Positions 27,063-35,858 of a DNA stretch of 64,000 nucleotides are shown here, one piece after another (the first letter of the stretch is position 1; every line of letters begins with the position of its first letter). The notes beneath the pieces are model-generated. The model saw nothing but the letters and a program-made list of their open reading frames with translations. It was not told the origin of the DNA and made no database searches. The stretch is from CAMWXW01 sp051650105 (GTDB lineage Bacteria; Desulfobacterota; Desulfovibrionia; Desulfovibrionales; Desulfovibrionaceae). Location of the stretch: positions 62,001 through 126,000 of the forward strand of contig JBOFIJ010000006.1 of the NCBI GenBank assembly GCA_051650105.1, read 5' to 3'. The translations under genes and the position numbers were made by a program.

Positions 27063-28406
27063 ATGGAAATACCTACAAATAAAGAGAGTCGTATTATTTC
27101 ATCAGAGAGTATTGAAGGGCTTTCTATTGAAGAGGTGGAGAATACGTATCACCCAGAAGAAATAGCTTTGTATTTACATTCTCTTGCTCTTGAAGAGCAA
27201 ATAGATATGTTAGAAAGTCTTTCTCCTAATGTAGCAGAGAGAAGTTTTGTTGAATTAGATCAACATGTTCAATCGGAGATATTCCAGTATCTTAGTTTAG
27301 AGCGTTCTGTTTTGCTTGTTGCTAGAATGGCTCCAGATGATGCAACAGATTTGTTACATACACTAGATAAGGATCATGTCCAGTATCTTTTGCGTTCGAT
27401 ATCGCCTGAATCAGCCGAAACTATTAAGAAGTTGATGACTTTTGATAGTAACACTGCAGGTGGTATTATGAATACAGAAATTGTTATTCTTAAAGATACT
27501 CTTTCAATGCAAGAAGCAATACAACAAATTCATAGAGATATGCAAAAAGAGAAAGAAATACCGTATTATGCTTATGTTGTGAATAAGGTGAACGAACTTA
27601 TAGGTGTGTTATCTTTGCGTGATATGTTATTATTGAAAGCTTCTACAAAGTTACGAGAAGCACTTTCAGATAAGCGTGTTATTACTCTTAGACTGGAACT
27701 TTCGACTAAAGAAGTTGCCAGACAAATGTTATTGTATAATTTTATGGCTCTTCCTGTAGTGGATGCCAAGGGAAGATTGCTTGGTGCTGTTACTCAGGAT
27801 GATGTCATGGATTTTATCCAGGAAGCTGCACATGAAAATATGCTTGGGATGGTTGGAGCTGGTTCTGATGAAACTGTGGATACTTTATGGAGTGAATCTG
27901 TAAGAAGGAGATTGCCATGGTTATGTCTTAACCTTTTTACTTCAGGTATTGCGGCATACATTATACTACATTTTGAAGAAAGTATTGCTCAAATGGCTAT
28001 TTTGGCTGTTTTAATGCCCATTGTGGCGAACCAGTCTGGAAATACAGGCCAGCAATCTCTTGCTGTTATGTTGCGGCAACTTTCTAATGAGAATTTTGAT
28101 AAACGAAGGGCCTTTTTTGCCGTATATAGAGAATGTAAAGTTGGGTTAACAGCCGGTGTTGCAATCGCTTGTGTGGCTTCTAGTGTTTTGTTTATTTTGC
28201 AAGGGAGTATGGTTCTTTCTTTTGTTTTTGGTATGTCTCTTATGTTAGATATGCTACTAGGTTCTTTTGTTGGGGCATCTATTCCACTCATTTTGCGTTA
28301 TTGTGGGAGAGATCCTGCACAGGCATCGAGTATTTTTCTCACAATGTTCACAGATAGTGTGGGTTTCTTCGTATTTCTTGCACTTGCGACGATTTTTATT
28401 TTATAA
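27063..28406 (+). CDS. mgtE: Magnesium transporter MgtE
   Basis: A 447-residue Mg2+ channel of the inner membrane. An N-terminal helical domain (with MTFDSNTAGGIMNTE at its end) is followed by two CBS domains (about residues 135-260) that sense cytosolic Mg2+, and by five membrane segments from about 285. The pore signature PIVANQSGNTGQQSLAV is present. The ATG at 27063 has a GGTGG at good spacing; an upstream TTG at 27018 is unlikely. No Mg2+ riboswitch was recognised upstream. Confidence 0.95.
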   Translation: MEIPTNKESRIISSESIEGLSIEEVENTYHPEEIALYLHSLALEEQIDMLESLSPNVAERSFVELDQHVQSEIFQYLSLERSVLLVARMAPDDATDLLHTLDKDHVQYLLRSISPESAETIKKLMTFDSNTAGGIMNTEIVILKDTLSMQEAIQQIHRDMQKEKEIPYYAYVVNKVNELIGVLSLRDMLLLKASTKLREALSDKRVITLRLELSTKEVARQMLLYNFMALPVVDAKGRLLGAVTQDDVMDFIQEAAHENMLGMVGAGSDETVDTLWSESVRRRLPWLCLNLFTSGIAAYIILHFEESIAQMAILAVLMPIVANQSGNTGQQSLAVMLRQLSNENFDKRRAFFAVYRECKVGLTAGVAIACVASSVLFILQGSMVLSFVFGMSLMLDMLLGSFVGASIPLILRYCGRDPAQASSIFLTMFTDSVGFFVFLALATIFIL

Positions 28407-28669
28407 GAAGATAGTATGAAACAATGTTGCGATAAGTTTTTTTCTTGTGATGGATGAGCTGTGTGTGTCGTGTAAAAGTGACATTAGATACGTTATAATT
28501 AAGATAAGAGATAGAATATAGAGTTTGGAATATTCTTATATCTTTTACGAAAAGTATGTTGAAGAAATTTTTTTTAATAAGATAACAGTATTTTTAGTAC
28601 TATATTCTTCCATTTGTTGTAGGGAATAAAGGGATAAAGATGAAGTCCATATTATTTACATTAGCCTAC
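28407..28669. other. Intergenic region upstream of the groE promoter
   Basis: AT-rich, no coding frame recognised, no clear terminator for mgtE. Confidence 0.4.
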
Positions 28670-28697
28670 TTGCAAAAAAAAATAGATATGGTATGCT
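28670..28697 (+). promoter_or_regulatory. Predicted extended -10 promoter of groES-groL
   Basis: TTGCAA (28670-28675), a 16-bp spacer and TATGCT (28692-28697) preceded by TGG, an extended -10 element. Transcription would begin near 28704. No CIRCE element was seen, so HrcA control is not indicated here. Confidence 0.6.
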
Positions 28698-28703
28698 GTG
28701 AGG

Positions 28704-28851
28704 CAGAGGAGCTTAAGAGGACCCTATTTTATGGTCTCTCTCAGTGATAATATGTGGACGAGTGTGGTTTTCTTTGGTAACCCTTCGTTGGACACATATT
28801 TAGGTAATAATGTTTACGTTATTTTTAAATTATACTAAAAGGAGTTTATAT
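28704..28851 (+). ncRNA. Structured leader of groES (possible regulatory RNA)
   Basis: The predicted transcript begins about 150 nt before the groES ATG and contains two stable hairpins. AGAGGACC pairs with GGTCTCTCT (28716-28742, one bulge) around a 9-nt loop. ATATGTG (28750-28756) pairs with CACATAT (28793-28799), with inner pairing of ACGA with TCGT and GGTT with AACC. The sequence is more GC-rich than its surroundings, which suggests selection. The ribosome binding site AAGGAG is outside the hairpins, so a simple ROSE-type thermometer is not indicated. It could instead be an independent small RNA; I recognise no family. Confidence 0.5.
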
Positions 28852-29139
28852 ATGAATCTAGAGCCAACACAAGATCGTGTTATTGTGAAGCGACTTGAGT
28901 CTGAAAAACAGACTGCTTCTGGCCTTTACATACCTGATGCAGCAAAAGAGAAGCCTTCCAAGGGAGAAATTATTGCTGTTGGGCCTGGAAAAGTTGCGGA
29001 TAATGGCACACGTATTACTCTATGTGTCAAAAAGGGTGACATTGTTTTATTTAACAAATACGCTGGAACTGAAGTAAAAATTGATGGTGAAGAGCTTCTT
29101 GTTATGAGAGAAGATGATATTGTCGCTATTGTTAAGTAA
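28852..29139 (+). CDS. groES: Co-chaperonin GroES
   Basis: A 95-residue subunit of the heptameric lid of the GroEL folding chamber. LEPTQDRVIVKRLE at the start, the mobile loop ESEKQTASGLYIPD, the PSKGEIIAVGPGK stretch and the terminal REDDIVAIVK are typical. The ATG at 28852 follows AAGGAG. groL starts 27 bp downstream. Confidence 0.98.
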   Translation: MNLEPTQDRVIVKRLESEKQTASGLYIPDAAKEKPSKGEIIAVGPGKVADNGTRITLCVKKGDIVLFNKYAGTEVKIDGEELLVMREDDIVAIVK

Positions 29140-29166
29140 TTAGAAATTATAAAGGGAGAAAAAAAT

Positions 29167-30813
29167 ATGGCTTCTAAAGAGATATTATTTGAGACAAAAG
29201 TGCGCGAAAAACTTCTTACGGGTGTGGATAAACTGGCTAATGCCGTGAAAGTAACTCTTGGCCCGAAAGGAAGAAATGTTCTTATTGAAAAGTCTTTCGG
29301 TGCCCCAGTTATCACTAAAGATGGTGTTACTGTTGCAAAAGAGGTAGAGTTGGAAGATAAGTTTGAAAATATGGGTGCACAGATGGTTAAAGAAGTTGCT
29401 TCTAAAACCAATGATGTTGCTGGAGATGGTACAACAACCGCTACAGTTCTTGCTCAAGCTATTTACAGAGAAGGTGTAAAGCTTGTAGCAGCTGGAAGAA
29501 ATCCTATGGCTATAAAAAGAGGAATTGATAAAGCTGTGGATGCTCTTGTTAAGGAATTGGATAAGCTTGCAAAACCAATTCGTGACCAAAAAGAAATTGC
29601 TCAGGTTGCTACTATTTCTGCTAATTCTGATGCTGAAATAGGGAATATTATTGCTGATGCAATGGAAAAAGTTGGTAAAGAGGGAGTTATTACTGTAGAA
29701 GAAGCTAAAGGCCTTGAAACGACTCATGATGTTGTAGAGGGAATGCAGTTTGATCGTGGATATATTTCTCCTTATTTTGTTACTAATTCTGAAAAAATGG
29801 TTTGTGAGATGGAGAATCCTTTAATTCTTTGCAATGAAAAGAAAATATCTTCTATGAAGGATTTGCTTCCAATACTTGAACAAATTGTTAAGCTTAATAG
29901 ACCTCTTCTTATTATTGCAGAAGATATTGATGGAGAAGCTCTTGCTACTTTAGTGGTAAATAGACTTCGTGGAGCTCTTCAAGTTGTTGCTGTTAAAGCA
30001 CCAGGTTTCGGTGATAGAAGAAAGGCTATGTTAGAAGATATTGCAACTCTTACAGGTGCACAAGTTGTTTCTGAAGATATGGGTCTTTCATTAGAAAGTG
30101 TTGAATTGTCTTCTCTTGGTACAGCAAAACGTGTTGTTGTGGACAAAGAAAATACTACTATTGTTGATGGTGCTGGAAATACGGATGCTATTAAAGCTCG
30201 TGTTGCTCAAATTCGTGTTCAGATTGAAGATTCTTCATCAGATTACGATAAAGAGAAATTACAAGAGCGTTTAGCGAAGCTTGTTGGTGGTGTTGCTGTT
30301 ATCCATGTGGGTGCTGCTACTGAAACAGAGATGAAAGAGAAAAAAGATAGAGTAGAAGATGCTCTTAATGCGACTCGTGCTGCTGTTGAAGAAGGTATTG
30401 TGCCTGGTGGTGGTACTGCGTATATTCGTGTATCTGGAATATTAAGTGCTCTTAAGGGTCTTGATGACGATGAAGATGCTGGTATTAAAATTATTCACAG
30501 AGCCATACAAGAGCCTATGAGACAAATTGCTTCTAATGCTGGAGCAGAAGGTTCTATTGTTGTTGAAAAAGTGCTTTCTGGTAAAGATGCTTTTGGTTTC
30601 AATGCTGCTACTGGTGTGTATGAAGATCTTGTACTTGCTGGTGTTATTGATCCCAAAAAAGTTACCAGAATTGCTTTACAAAATGCTACATCAGTTGCTT
30701 CTTTACTTCTTACAACGGAATGTGGTATTGCTGAGAATCAGGATGATAAGAAAGAAGTGTCTATGCCAGGTGGTGGTATGGGTGGAATGGGTGGAATGGG
30801 CGGAATGTACTAG
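29167..30813 (+). CDS. groL: Chaperonin GroEL
   Basis: A 548-residue chaperonin forming the double-ring folding chamber. LGPKGRNVLIEKSFG, GDGTTTATVLAQ, VEEGIVPGGGTAY and the Gly-Met tail GGMGGMGGMGGMY are all present, and the length is standard. It is co-transcribed with groES and ends at a strong terminator. Confidence 0.99.
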   Translation: MASKEILFETKVREKLLTGVDKLANAVKVTLGPKGRNVLIEKSFGAPVITKDGVTVAKEVELEDKFENMGAQMVKEVASKTNDVAGDGTTTATVLAQAIYREGVKLVAAGRNPMAIKRGIDKAVDALVKELDKLAKPIRDQKEIAQVATISANSDAEIGNIIADAMEKVGKEGVITVEEAKGLETTHDVVEGMQFDRGYISPYFVTNSEKMVCEMENPLILCNEKKISSMKDLLPILEQIVKLNRPLLIIAEDIDGEALATLVVNRLRGALQVVAVKAPGFGDRRKAMLEDIATLTGAQVVSEDMGLSLESVELSSLGTAKRVVVDKENTTIVDGAGNTDAIKARVAQIRVQIEDSSSDYDKEKLQERLAKLVGGVAVIHVGAATETEMKEKKDRVEDALNATRAAVEEGIVPGGGTAYIRVSGILSALKGLDDDEDAGIKIIHRAIQEPMRQIASNAGAEGSIVVEKVLSGKDAFGFNAATGVYEDLVLAGVIDPKKVTRIALQNATSVASLLLTTECGIAENQDDKKEVSMPGGGMGGMGGMGGMY

Positions 30814-30831
30814 GCCCTTTAGTCCTCTTTT

Positions 30832-30856
30832 AAAAAGCCTCTTCGGGGGCTTTTTT
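30832..30856 (+). terminator. Terminator of groES-groL
   Basis: AAAAAGCCTC, a TTCG loop and GGGGCTTTTTT, 18 bp after the groL stop. Confidence 0.92.
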
Positions 30857-30872
30857 CATATGGAGTTTTATT

Positions 30873-32201
30873 ATGAAAATAGAACCTGTTCTTATTGTTG
30901 GAGCTGGTCTTTCTGGTGTAGAATGTGCTTTTATGCTTGCAAAACATGCTATTCCTGTTCATTTACTTGAAATGAGACCTCTTGTTACGACACCTGCTCA
31001 TACAACAGATCTTTTTGCCGAATTGGTGTGTTCCAATTCTTTTAGAGCGACAGGAATGGAGAATGCTGTTGGTATATTAAAAGAACATATGAGGGTATTA
31101 GATAGCCTTGTTATGCGTGCTGCAGATGCACATCGTATTCCTGCTGGAAAGGCTCTTGCTGTTGATAGAGAACAATTTAGTACTTATATTACTAATGAGA
31201 TAAAAAAGAATCCACTTATTACGGTAGAACACAAAGAATGTATTTCATTAGAGGAGTATAAAAAGCTATTTAATTATATTATTCTTGCTACAGGACCTCT
31301 TAGTTCACACTCTCTTACAGAGTCACTTTTGAATATTATAGAGGAAAAAGACCTTTATTTTTATGATGCTATTGCTCCTATTGTGGTGAAGGATTCCATT
31401 GATATGGATAATGCCTTTTGGGCTTCAAGGTATCAGAAGGAGGATGAAGAGGGTGAATATATCAATTGTCCTCTTACAAAAGAAGAATACATAATATTTT
31501 ATAGGGAATTGATTTCTGGAGAAAGTATCCCTACACATAATGCAGAAAAAGCCTTGCATTTTGAAGGGTGTATGCCCATTGAAGCATTGGCAGAAAGAGG
31601 AGAGAAAACGTTATTATTTGGGTGTTTGAAGCCTGTTGGCATTATAGATAGTAAAACAAATAAAAGGCCATTTGCCGTATTACAATTGCGACTTGAGGAT
31701 CATAATAAAACAGCATGTAATCTTGTGGGTTTTCAAACAAGGCTTGTGTATAAAGAACAAGATAGGATATTTAGATTAATTCCTGCTCTTAAGAACGTAG
31801 AATTTATACGATACGGAAGTATTCACAGAAATACGTATCTTAATAGTCCTCGTGTGCTTACTAAGGAATTATCGCTTAAGAAAGATGAAAGCATATATTG
31901 TATAGGACAAATGATAGGTGTAGAGGGTTATTTAGAATCCGCTGCTACTGGTTTATGGCTTGGATTATATTTAGCTAATAAGATACAGGGCCGTGTTCTT
32001 TCTGCACCGCCAGAAACAACTCCTATAGGTGCATTGCTAGCACATGTGCAGAGACCAGTTAAGAATTTCCAGCCTTCTAATGTTACCTTTGGACTAATGC
32101 CAGATCTTCATGAATTCTATAAAAAAAGAGAAAGAAGGCAGCTTTATGCAAAAAGGGCAGAAGATGATTTTATAGAGTGGAAGGATAGGTGCGTCTTATA
32201 G
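30873..32201 (+). CDS. trmFO: Folate/FAD-dependent tRNA (uracil-54-C5)-methyltransferase TrmFO
   Basis: A 442-residue flavoprotein that makes ribothymidine at tRNA position 54 using methylene-tetrahydrofolate. The N-terminal FAD fold is VLIVGAGLSGVECA. AELVCSNSFRA is the hallmark cysteine-containing segment, and the C-terminal GYLESAATGLWLG and GALLAHV segments are conserved in the family (also called Gid). The gene begins just after the groL terminator with its own start; no strong promoter is seen. Confidence 0.96.
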   Translation: MKIEPVLIVGAGLSGVECAFMLAKHAIPVHLLEMRPLVTTPAHTTDLFAELVCSNSFRATGMENAVGILKEHMRVLDSLVMRAADAHRIPAGKALAVDREQFSTYITNEIKKNPLITVEHKECISLEEYKKLFNYIILATGPLSSHSLTESLLNIIEEKDLYFYDAIAPIVVKDSIDMDNAFWASRYQKEDEEGEYINCPLTKEEYIIFYRELISGESIPTHNAEKALHFEGCMPIEALAERGEKTLLFGCLKPVGIIDSKTNKRPFAVLQLRLEDHNKTACNLVGFQTRLVYKEQDRIFRLIPALKNVEFIRYGSIHRNTYLNSPRVLTKELSLKKDESIYCIGQMIGVEGYLESAATGLWLGLYLANKIQGRVLSAPPETTPIGALLAHVQRPVKNFQPSNVTFGLMPDLHEFYKKRERRQLYAKRAEDDFIEWKDRCVL

Positions 32202-32308
32202 AGGGGCAAGATATTGTTTTTTTAATTTTTATAAGGAAAAGATATTTTTTGGAGATTTTTTGTAGAAATAATAAAAGAAAATTATATAGTCCAAGGCAAT
32301 ATATAGTA

Positions 32309-32324
32309 ATGCAATATAAAATAG
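32309..32324 (+). repeat. 16-nt repeat, copy 1
   Basis: ATGCAATATAAAATAG here is identical to 52987-53002, and flanking bases are similar on both sides (TA[TC]AGT before, [TC]AC after). Both copies lie near gene 3' ends. It may be an old interspersed repeat or chance in AT-rich DNA. Confidence 0.3.
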
Positions 32325-32369
32325 TACAAGAGCGGTATTATATTCTCCTATATTATTTTATATACTGTA

Positions 32370-33320
32370 TTATAACCGTGCATCTTCTTCGCTTGAACTG
32401 TCATCGTTAGGTTTGTTTCCTCTTTGTAACCAACTTGGTTTATTGGCTACAGGTGGTTTTGGTCCCCTACTGTTATTCTTTTCAGATGCTTTTGGGATAT
32501 CTTCTTGTGTGCTTGTTACAGTGTTTTCTTGTGTTTTTGCTTGTTCATTTTTTTTCATTTTCATTTTTTCTAGTTGTTTTTTAGCTGTATTGGCAATTTG
32601 TGAGGCAAGGTCTACTTGTGGTCCTTTTGGCATAGAAGGACTAGATCTTTCAGGATGTGAATTCTTTGGTATTACTACTTTTGCAAATGTTCGTACTACA
32701 GGTGTTGTCTGTATAGGAGGGAGTGGAGGAGGAGGTGGTGGTACCATACCGTGTGTGGTAGGAGTACTATTAATTATAGTTGGCAATGGAGTATGTTCTG
32801 CAGAAGGTTCTGGAGTTGTCGTTTGTGTAGTAGGCACTGTGTTCTCATCTGTGTTTACAGAAGAGCTTTCATTTTTTTGAGGTTTTTTATTCGTAGTTGC
32901 TTTTTGTGGACCCTGTGCAAAAATACTTTCGAGTTTTTTTTGTAAATCTAATCTTTCTTGAGAGAGTCCTCTAGTGCGATTACCGTCAGGTCTCATATTT
33001 GTGTCTTTTGCTGGTTTTGGAGGAGGAGATGGTGGTAATTTTTTATAAGGACTCATACTTCTTGCATGAGGATTGGACTCTTCATGGAAATCTCTTTTCT
33101 GTACGTTTGATTCAGATAAAGATCTTTGTAGTGCAGGCATTCTTCCAGTGAGAGTTCTTACTGTGACTGTTCTATGTTGTAAACGACCTCTTGTCGGTGG
33201 GCTAGCCTCTTCTGTTGTAGAGATACTTGCTGAGGTACTTTGAGCTATATTTGTTGGTACATTTCCTAATTTCTTCATTTTCTTTCCTAAAGGAATAATA
33301 CTTTCCTCTATAATCGTCAT
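32370..33320 (-). CDS. Proline-rich protein with eukaryote-like linear motifs, candidate host-directed effector
   Basis: A 316-residue, hydrophilic and apparently disordered protein with no signal peptide or membrane segment. KKLPPSPPPKP (93-103) fits a class I SH3 ligand (KxxPxxP). PPPPPPLPP (184-192) fits a profilin-binding proline tract. A short amphipathic helix with basic residues, VDLASQIANTAKKQLEKMK (226-244), is followed by a second PxxP segment (GPKPPVANKPSW, 286-297) and an acidic tail (DDSSSEED, 306-313). The order proline tract, short helix, acidic tail recalls WASP-type actin regulators and bacterial mimics such as RickA, but no clear WH2 signature is present. It lies 86 bp from tRNA-Val. 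The effector role is inference; a structural or surface protein is possible. Confidence 0.75.
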   Translation of the reverse strand: MTIIEESIIPLGKKMKKLGNVPTNIAQSTSASISTTEEASPPTRGRLQHRTVTVRTLTGRMPALQRSLSESNVQKRDFHEESNPHARSMSPYKKLPPSPPPKPAKDTNMRPDGNRTRGLSQERLDLQKKLESIFAQGPQKATTNKKPQKNESSSVNTDENTVPTTQTTTPEPSAEHTPLPTIINSTPTTHGMVPPPPPPLPPIQTTPVVRTFAKVVIPKNSHPERSSPSMPKGPQVDLASQIANTAKKQLEKMKMKKNEQAKTQENTVTSTQEDIPKASEKNNSRGPKPPVANKPSWLQRGNKPNDDSSSEEDARL

Positions 33321-33405
33321 TTTAGAAAATAAGATTATGGTACGTTGATATTTTTTTATAAAGATCTTGATTTTCTTATGTAGATATTGTAGGATCCCGC
33401 TATAT

Positions 33406-33480
33406 AGTTGCGTGGCTCAGTGGGAGAGCACTTCCTTGACATGGAAGGGGTCGGCAGTTCAATCCTGCCCGCAACTACCA
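33406..33480 (+). tRNA. tRNA-Val (anticodon GAC)
   Basis: The 7-bp acceptor stem is AGTTGCG with CGCAACT, the D stem GCTC with GAGC, the anticodon stem CTTCC with GGAAG around loop TTGACAT, and the T stem GGCAG with CTGCC around TTCAATC. The 3' CCA is encoded. The anticodon GAC reads GUC/GUU. Confidence 0.97.
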
Positions 33481-33905
33481 TTATTCTTCCTATTAAAAAG
33501 TCTTTTGTTTCTTATTCCTTGGTATATAACTATATAGTGAATAGGAATGCCTTTTTGCTGTTCTTTATTAAATAAAGTATTGTATTATAGGGGTATATTT
33601 TCTCCATAGTAGTACTTTGGCTATGAGTGCAATGGTAAATGTTGCCTTGTACTACCTTCTTGGGGATGCGATTATATACCAAAATATGTGGATGCTACTC
33701 AACTATCCTTATTTTTCTTAATAAAGAGAGGCTATAGTAAATATCTTTTTTAAAAAATATATAATTTATAGTGATGTTGTGTTCTTTATTGATAGAATAG
33801 AGGTATTTCCTGTAAGAACATCCTATTTTTAAGATTAAGATATGGTATCTCTTTTCTATCTATATTGTTCTAATATAGTGATGTTTAATTGTCTTTAAAG
33901 AATAA
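33481..33905. other. Intergenic region after tRNA-Val
   Basis: No coding frame or terminator recognised. The minus-strand gene at 33906 ends here. Confidence 0.4.
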
Positions 33906-35051
33906 CTAGTCTTTTTTTAGGTTTTTATTAGGCTGTATTATATTGATATTTGAGAGTTGTCCTAGTGTTTTCTCTATAAGTTTACCGTCCACAGTGGGTA
34001 TAATAGCAAGAATTCCTTCACCATATTCTGAAAGAAAATGGATATCTCTTTGCGAGGGTTCAACTGCTTTGCCTTTTGGTGTTGCTATAATGAATGCCCG
34101 TATTTCTGTATCCATATTCTCTCCTGCTTTTGCTAATGCTGCTTGTGTGGAAGAGATGCTGTTGGCAGGAGTAAGAGATTCCACCGCTATTCCAGTATAA
34201 ATAGAGCCACTATATGTTAATAGTGCACATGCAACTGGCTTTTTACTATACTGTGAAAGAGAAAAATTTGCAGCTTCTTGAGCCTTTTCTTTCATAAATG
34301 CTATTTCTTCCTGAGTAAGTTCTTCAACGAACCATTTTCTATAGAGTCTATCGTATTCACCATTTTGTTTTATTCTTGTAAAACCTTTATCTATAAGAGA
34401 CACTAATTCTGGGGATCGTTTATTGATAGCATAATATAAATCAAGATTCTTTAATGGATAGCCAGAGGCGATAATCCCTTGAAAAAGAGCTTTTCTTATA
34501 TACCAACGTGTTGCTGTATCTAGGCCTACATAGCCTTGAGTTTGTTCATCATATAATGCACGTAGCGCTTCTACATCTGTAGGAAATGCTTTTATTCGCA
34601 TATCTTGAAACTCTAATAATAAACTTTCTGCAAAAGAATTGCGTTTAACAGAAATAAATTTACCTCGTAACCAAGAGATATTTGGTACTCTGTCTTTCAC
34701 TTTAGTAAACATTCTATATGTTGCTGTATAATATGTTTGTGAAGGAAAAAGGAATAATTTTGTGCTATTTGGGCTTTTTATAAAGCCAAGACCAACTTGT
34801 ACAGCTCCTTCAGATAAATCTAATTGAAGTTTTTCCCACAATGAAGGTTTAAATTGAATAGTATAGCCTGTGCCTTTTAGAATGGCTTGTATAATATCTA
34901 TTTCAAAACCTGTTGGTTCTCCTCGAGAGTCTTCAAAAGAAAATGGAGGAAAATCTCTATCAAAACCAATATCTATCTTCTTTGCGTAGCCCATAGTATA
35001 GGAAAAGAGAAGTATACAGAAAATTACTGTGTGTAGAACTATCCTAGCCAT
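33906..35051 (-). CDS. Exported solute-binding protein fused to a catalytically dead cytidine-deaminase-like domain
   Basis: A 381-residue protein with a signal peptide (residues 1-23) and GGGAG before the ATG. Residues 24 to about 245 are a family-3 amino-acid-type solute-binding domain (IGFDRDFPPFSFED, GFEIDIIQAIL, and the end GEYDRLYRKWF). Residues about 266-375 align without gaps to my recollection of Bacillus subtilis cytidine deaminase: YSKKPVACALLTYSGSIYTG matches YSKFQVGAALLTQDGKVYRG. Every catalytic position is replaced: NVE is AVE (289-291), the zinc Cys and catalytic Glu of CAE are Ser300 and Thr302, and the PCxxC cysteines are Ser333 and Asp336. It cannot be an active deaminase, and may be a ligand-binding module. 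No transporter permease adjoins it. Confidence 0.85.
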   Translation of the reverse strand: MARIVLHTVIFCILLFSYTMGYAKKIDIGFDRDFPPFSFEDSRGEPTGFEIDIIQAILKGTGYTIQFKPSLWEKLQLDLSEGAVQVGLGFIKSPNSTKLFLFPSQTYYTATYRMFTKVKDRVPNISWLRGKFISVKRNSFAESLLLEFQDMRIKAFPTDVEALRALYDEQTQGYVGLDTATRWYIRKALFQGIIASGYPLKNLDLYYAINKRSPELVSLIDKGFTRIKQNGEYDRLYRKWFVEELTQEEIAFMKEKAQEAANFSLSQYSKKPVACALLTYSGSIYTGIAVESLTPANSISSTQAALAKAGENMDTEIRAFIIATPKGKAVEPSQRDIHFLSEYGEGILAIIPTVDGKLIEKTLGQLSNINIIQPNKNLKKD

Positions 35052-35216
35052 TATATGCTCCCATGTGCGGTATTTCCCCAGAGAATTGCATGTTGTGTGC
35101 CACGACTATGGAATGCATTTTTTATCAGTATAAAGTTTATTCTGTGGAGTGTCGATAGGCAATTGAGATAGGGAATTACTATTGAAAGATATTCATTTTT
35201 ATTATGGGGGTATTGT

Positions 35217-35849
35217 ATGAGGGTATTACATTTTGTTCTCGCTATAACAGTATTATTTTCGACAATTGCTTATGCAAATGATTCTAAAATACTTGAATCG
35301 ATAGCTATGCTTAAACAAGATCGCAACGTACAGGAAAAGAGCCCCAAATTATTGTTTGAAGAAAAGTTGTTAAAACATACATTTAGTCACTCTGGTGGGC
35401 TTATTTATAGTGAAAGTTATTGGGATAAGATGGTTAAAAGAGTTATAAAAGCATCTATGAAAAGTATTCATGAGAGAGAAGATTTGAAAGATCGTCCTAT
35501 TTGGATAGAGACATATAACACAGGTATACAAAAGGGCGTTTTCTTTGAAAACTTTGAAAAAAGATTGAAAACCGAATTGGTTTCTAGAGGGTACCATGTG
35601 GCACCGGAAAAAAGAAATAATGCAATTGTAATTTCTTATGGAATAGAGGTAGCGCCAGCTGTAAGTATGATGAAAAAATGGAATATTTTGTTTACAGCAA
35701 ATATTGTTTCACAGAATCACTATGTTATGCACGTAGCGGACGCATTTGTTGTTACAAATAACAGCGCTACATTATATATAACAAATATAGATTCTGTGCT
35801 TCCTGTAAGGAATACCGCTGCGCGAAGAATTTCTATTACAGGAAAATAG
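35217..35849 (+). CDS. Exported protein of unknown function in the FlgO-like/PilZ unit
   Basis: A 210-residue protein with a GGGGG ribosome binding site and a signal peptide cleaved near AYAND (about residue 20). The mature part begins with a helical region and continues with alternating strands, including NTGIQKGVFFENFEKRLKTELVSRGYHV and an ISYGIEVAP strand. The pattern of a helix followed by L-x-x-x-L-x-x-RGY resembles periplasmic proteins of the FlgO/TolB-N kind, but the similarity is weak. It starts an apparent three-gene unit: the FlgO-like gene follows 9 bp later and a PilZ gene 49 bp after that. It could be an outer-membrane or periplasmic flagellar accessory protein. Confidence 0.7.
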   Translation: MRVLHFVLAITVLFSTIAYANDSKILESIAMLKQDRNVQEKSPKLLFEEKLLKHTFSHSGGLIYSESYWDKMVKRVIKASMKSIHEREDLKDRPIWIETYNTGIQKGVFFENFEKRLKTELVSRGYHVAPEKRNNAIVISYGIEVAPAVSMMKKWNILFTANIVSQNHYVMHVADAFVVTNNSATLYITNIDSVLPVRNTAARRISITGK

Positions 35850-35858
35850 GAGAAATAT

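Noticed and set aside
28716..28799. groES leader considered as 6S RNA, SRP RNA or a known riboswitch
   Set aside because: Length and conserved bases fit none of these; the signal-recognition GGUC/GGAA core and the riboswitch cores I know are missing.
29185..29727. 180-codon minus-strand frame opposite groL
   Set aside because: Shadow of a certain gene, with serine/asparagine/phenylalanine bias typical of antisense frames.
32413..32880. 155-codon plus-strand frame opposite the proline-rich gene
   Set aside because: It is the antisense shadow of the proline tracts (glycine and cysteine rich).
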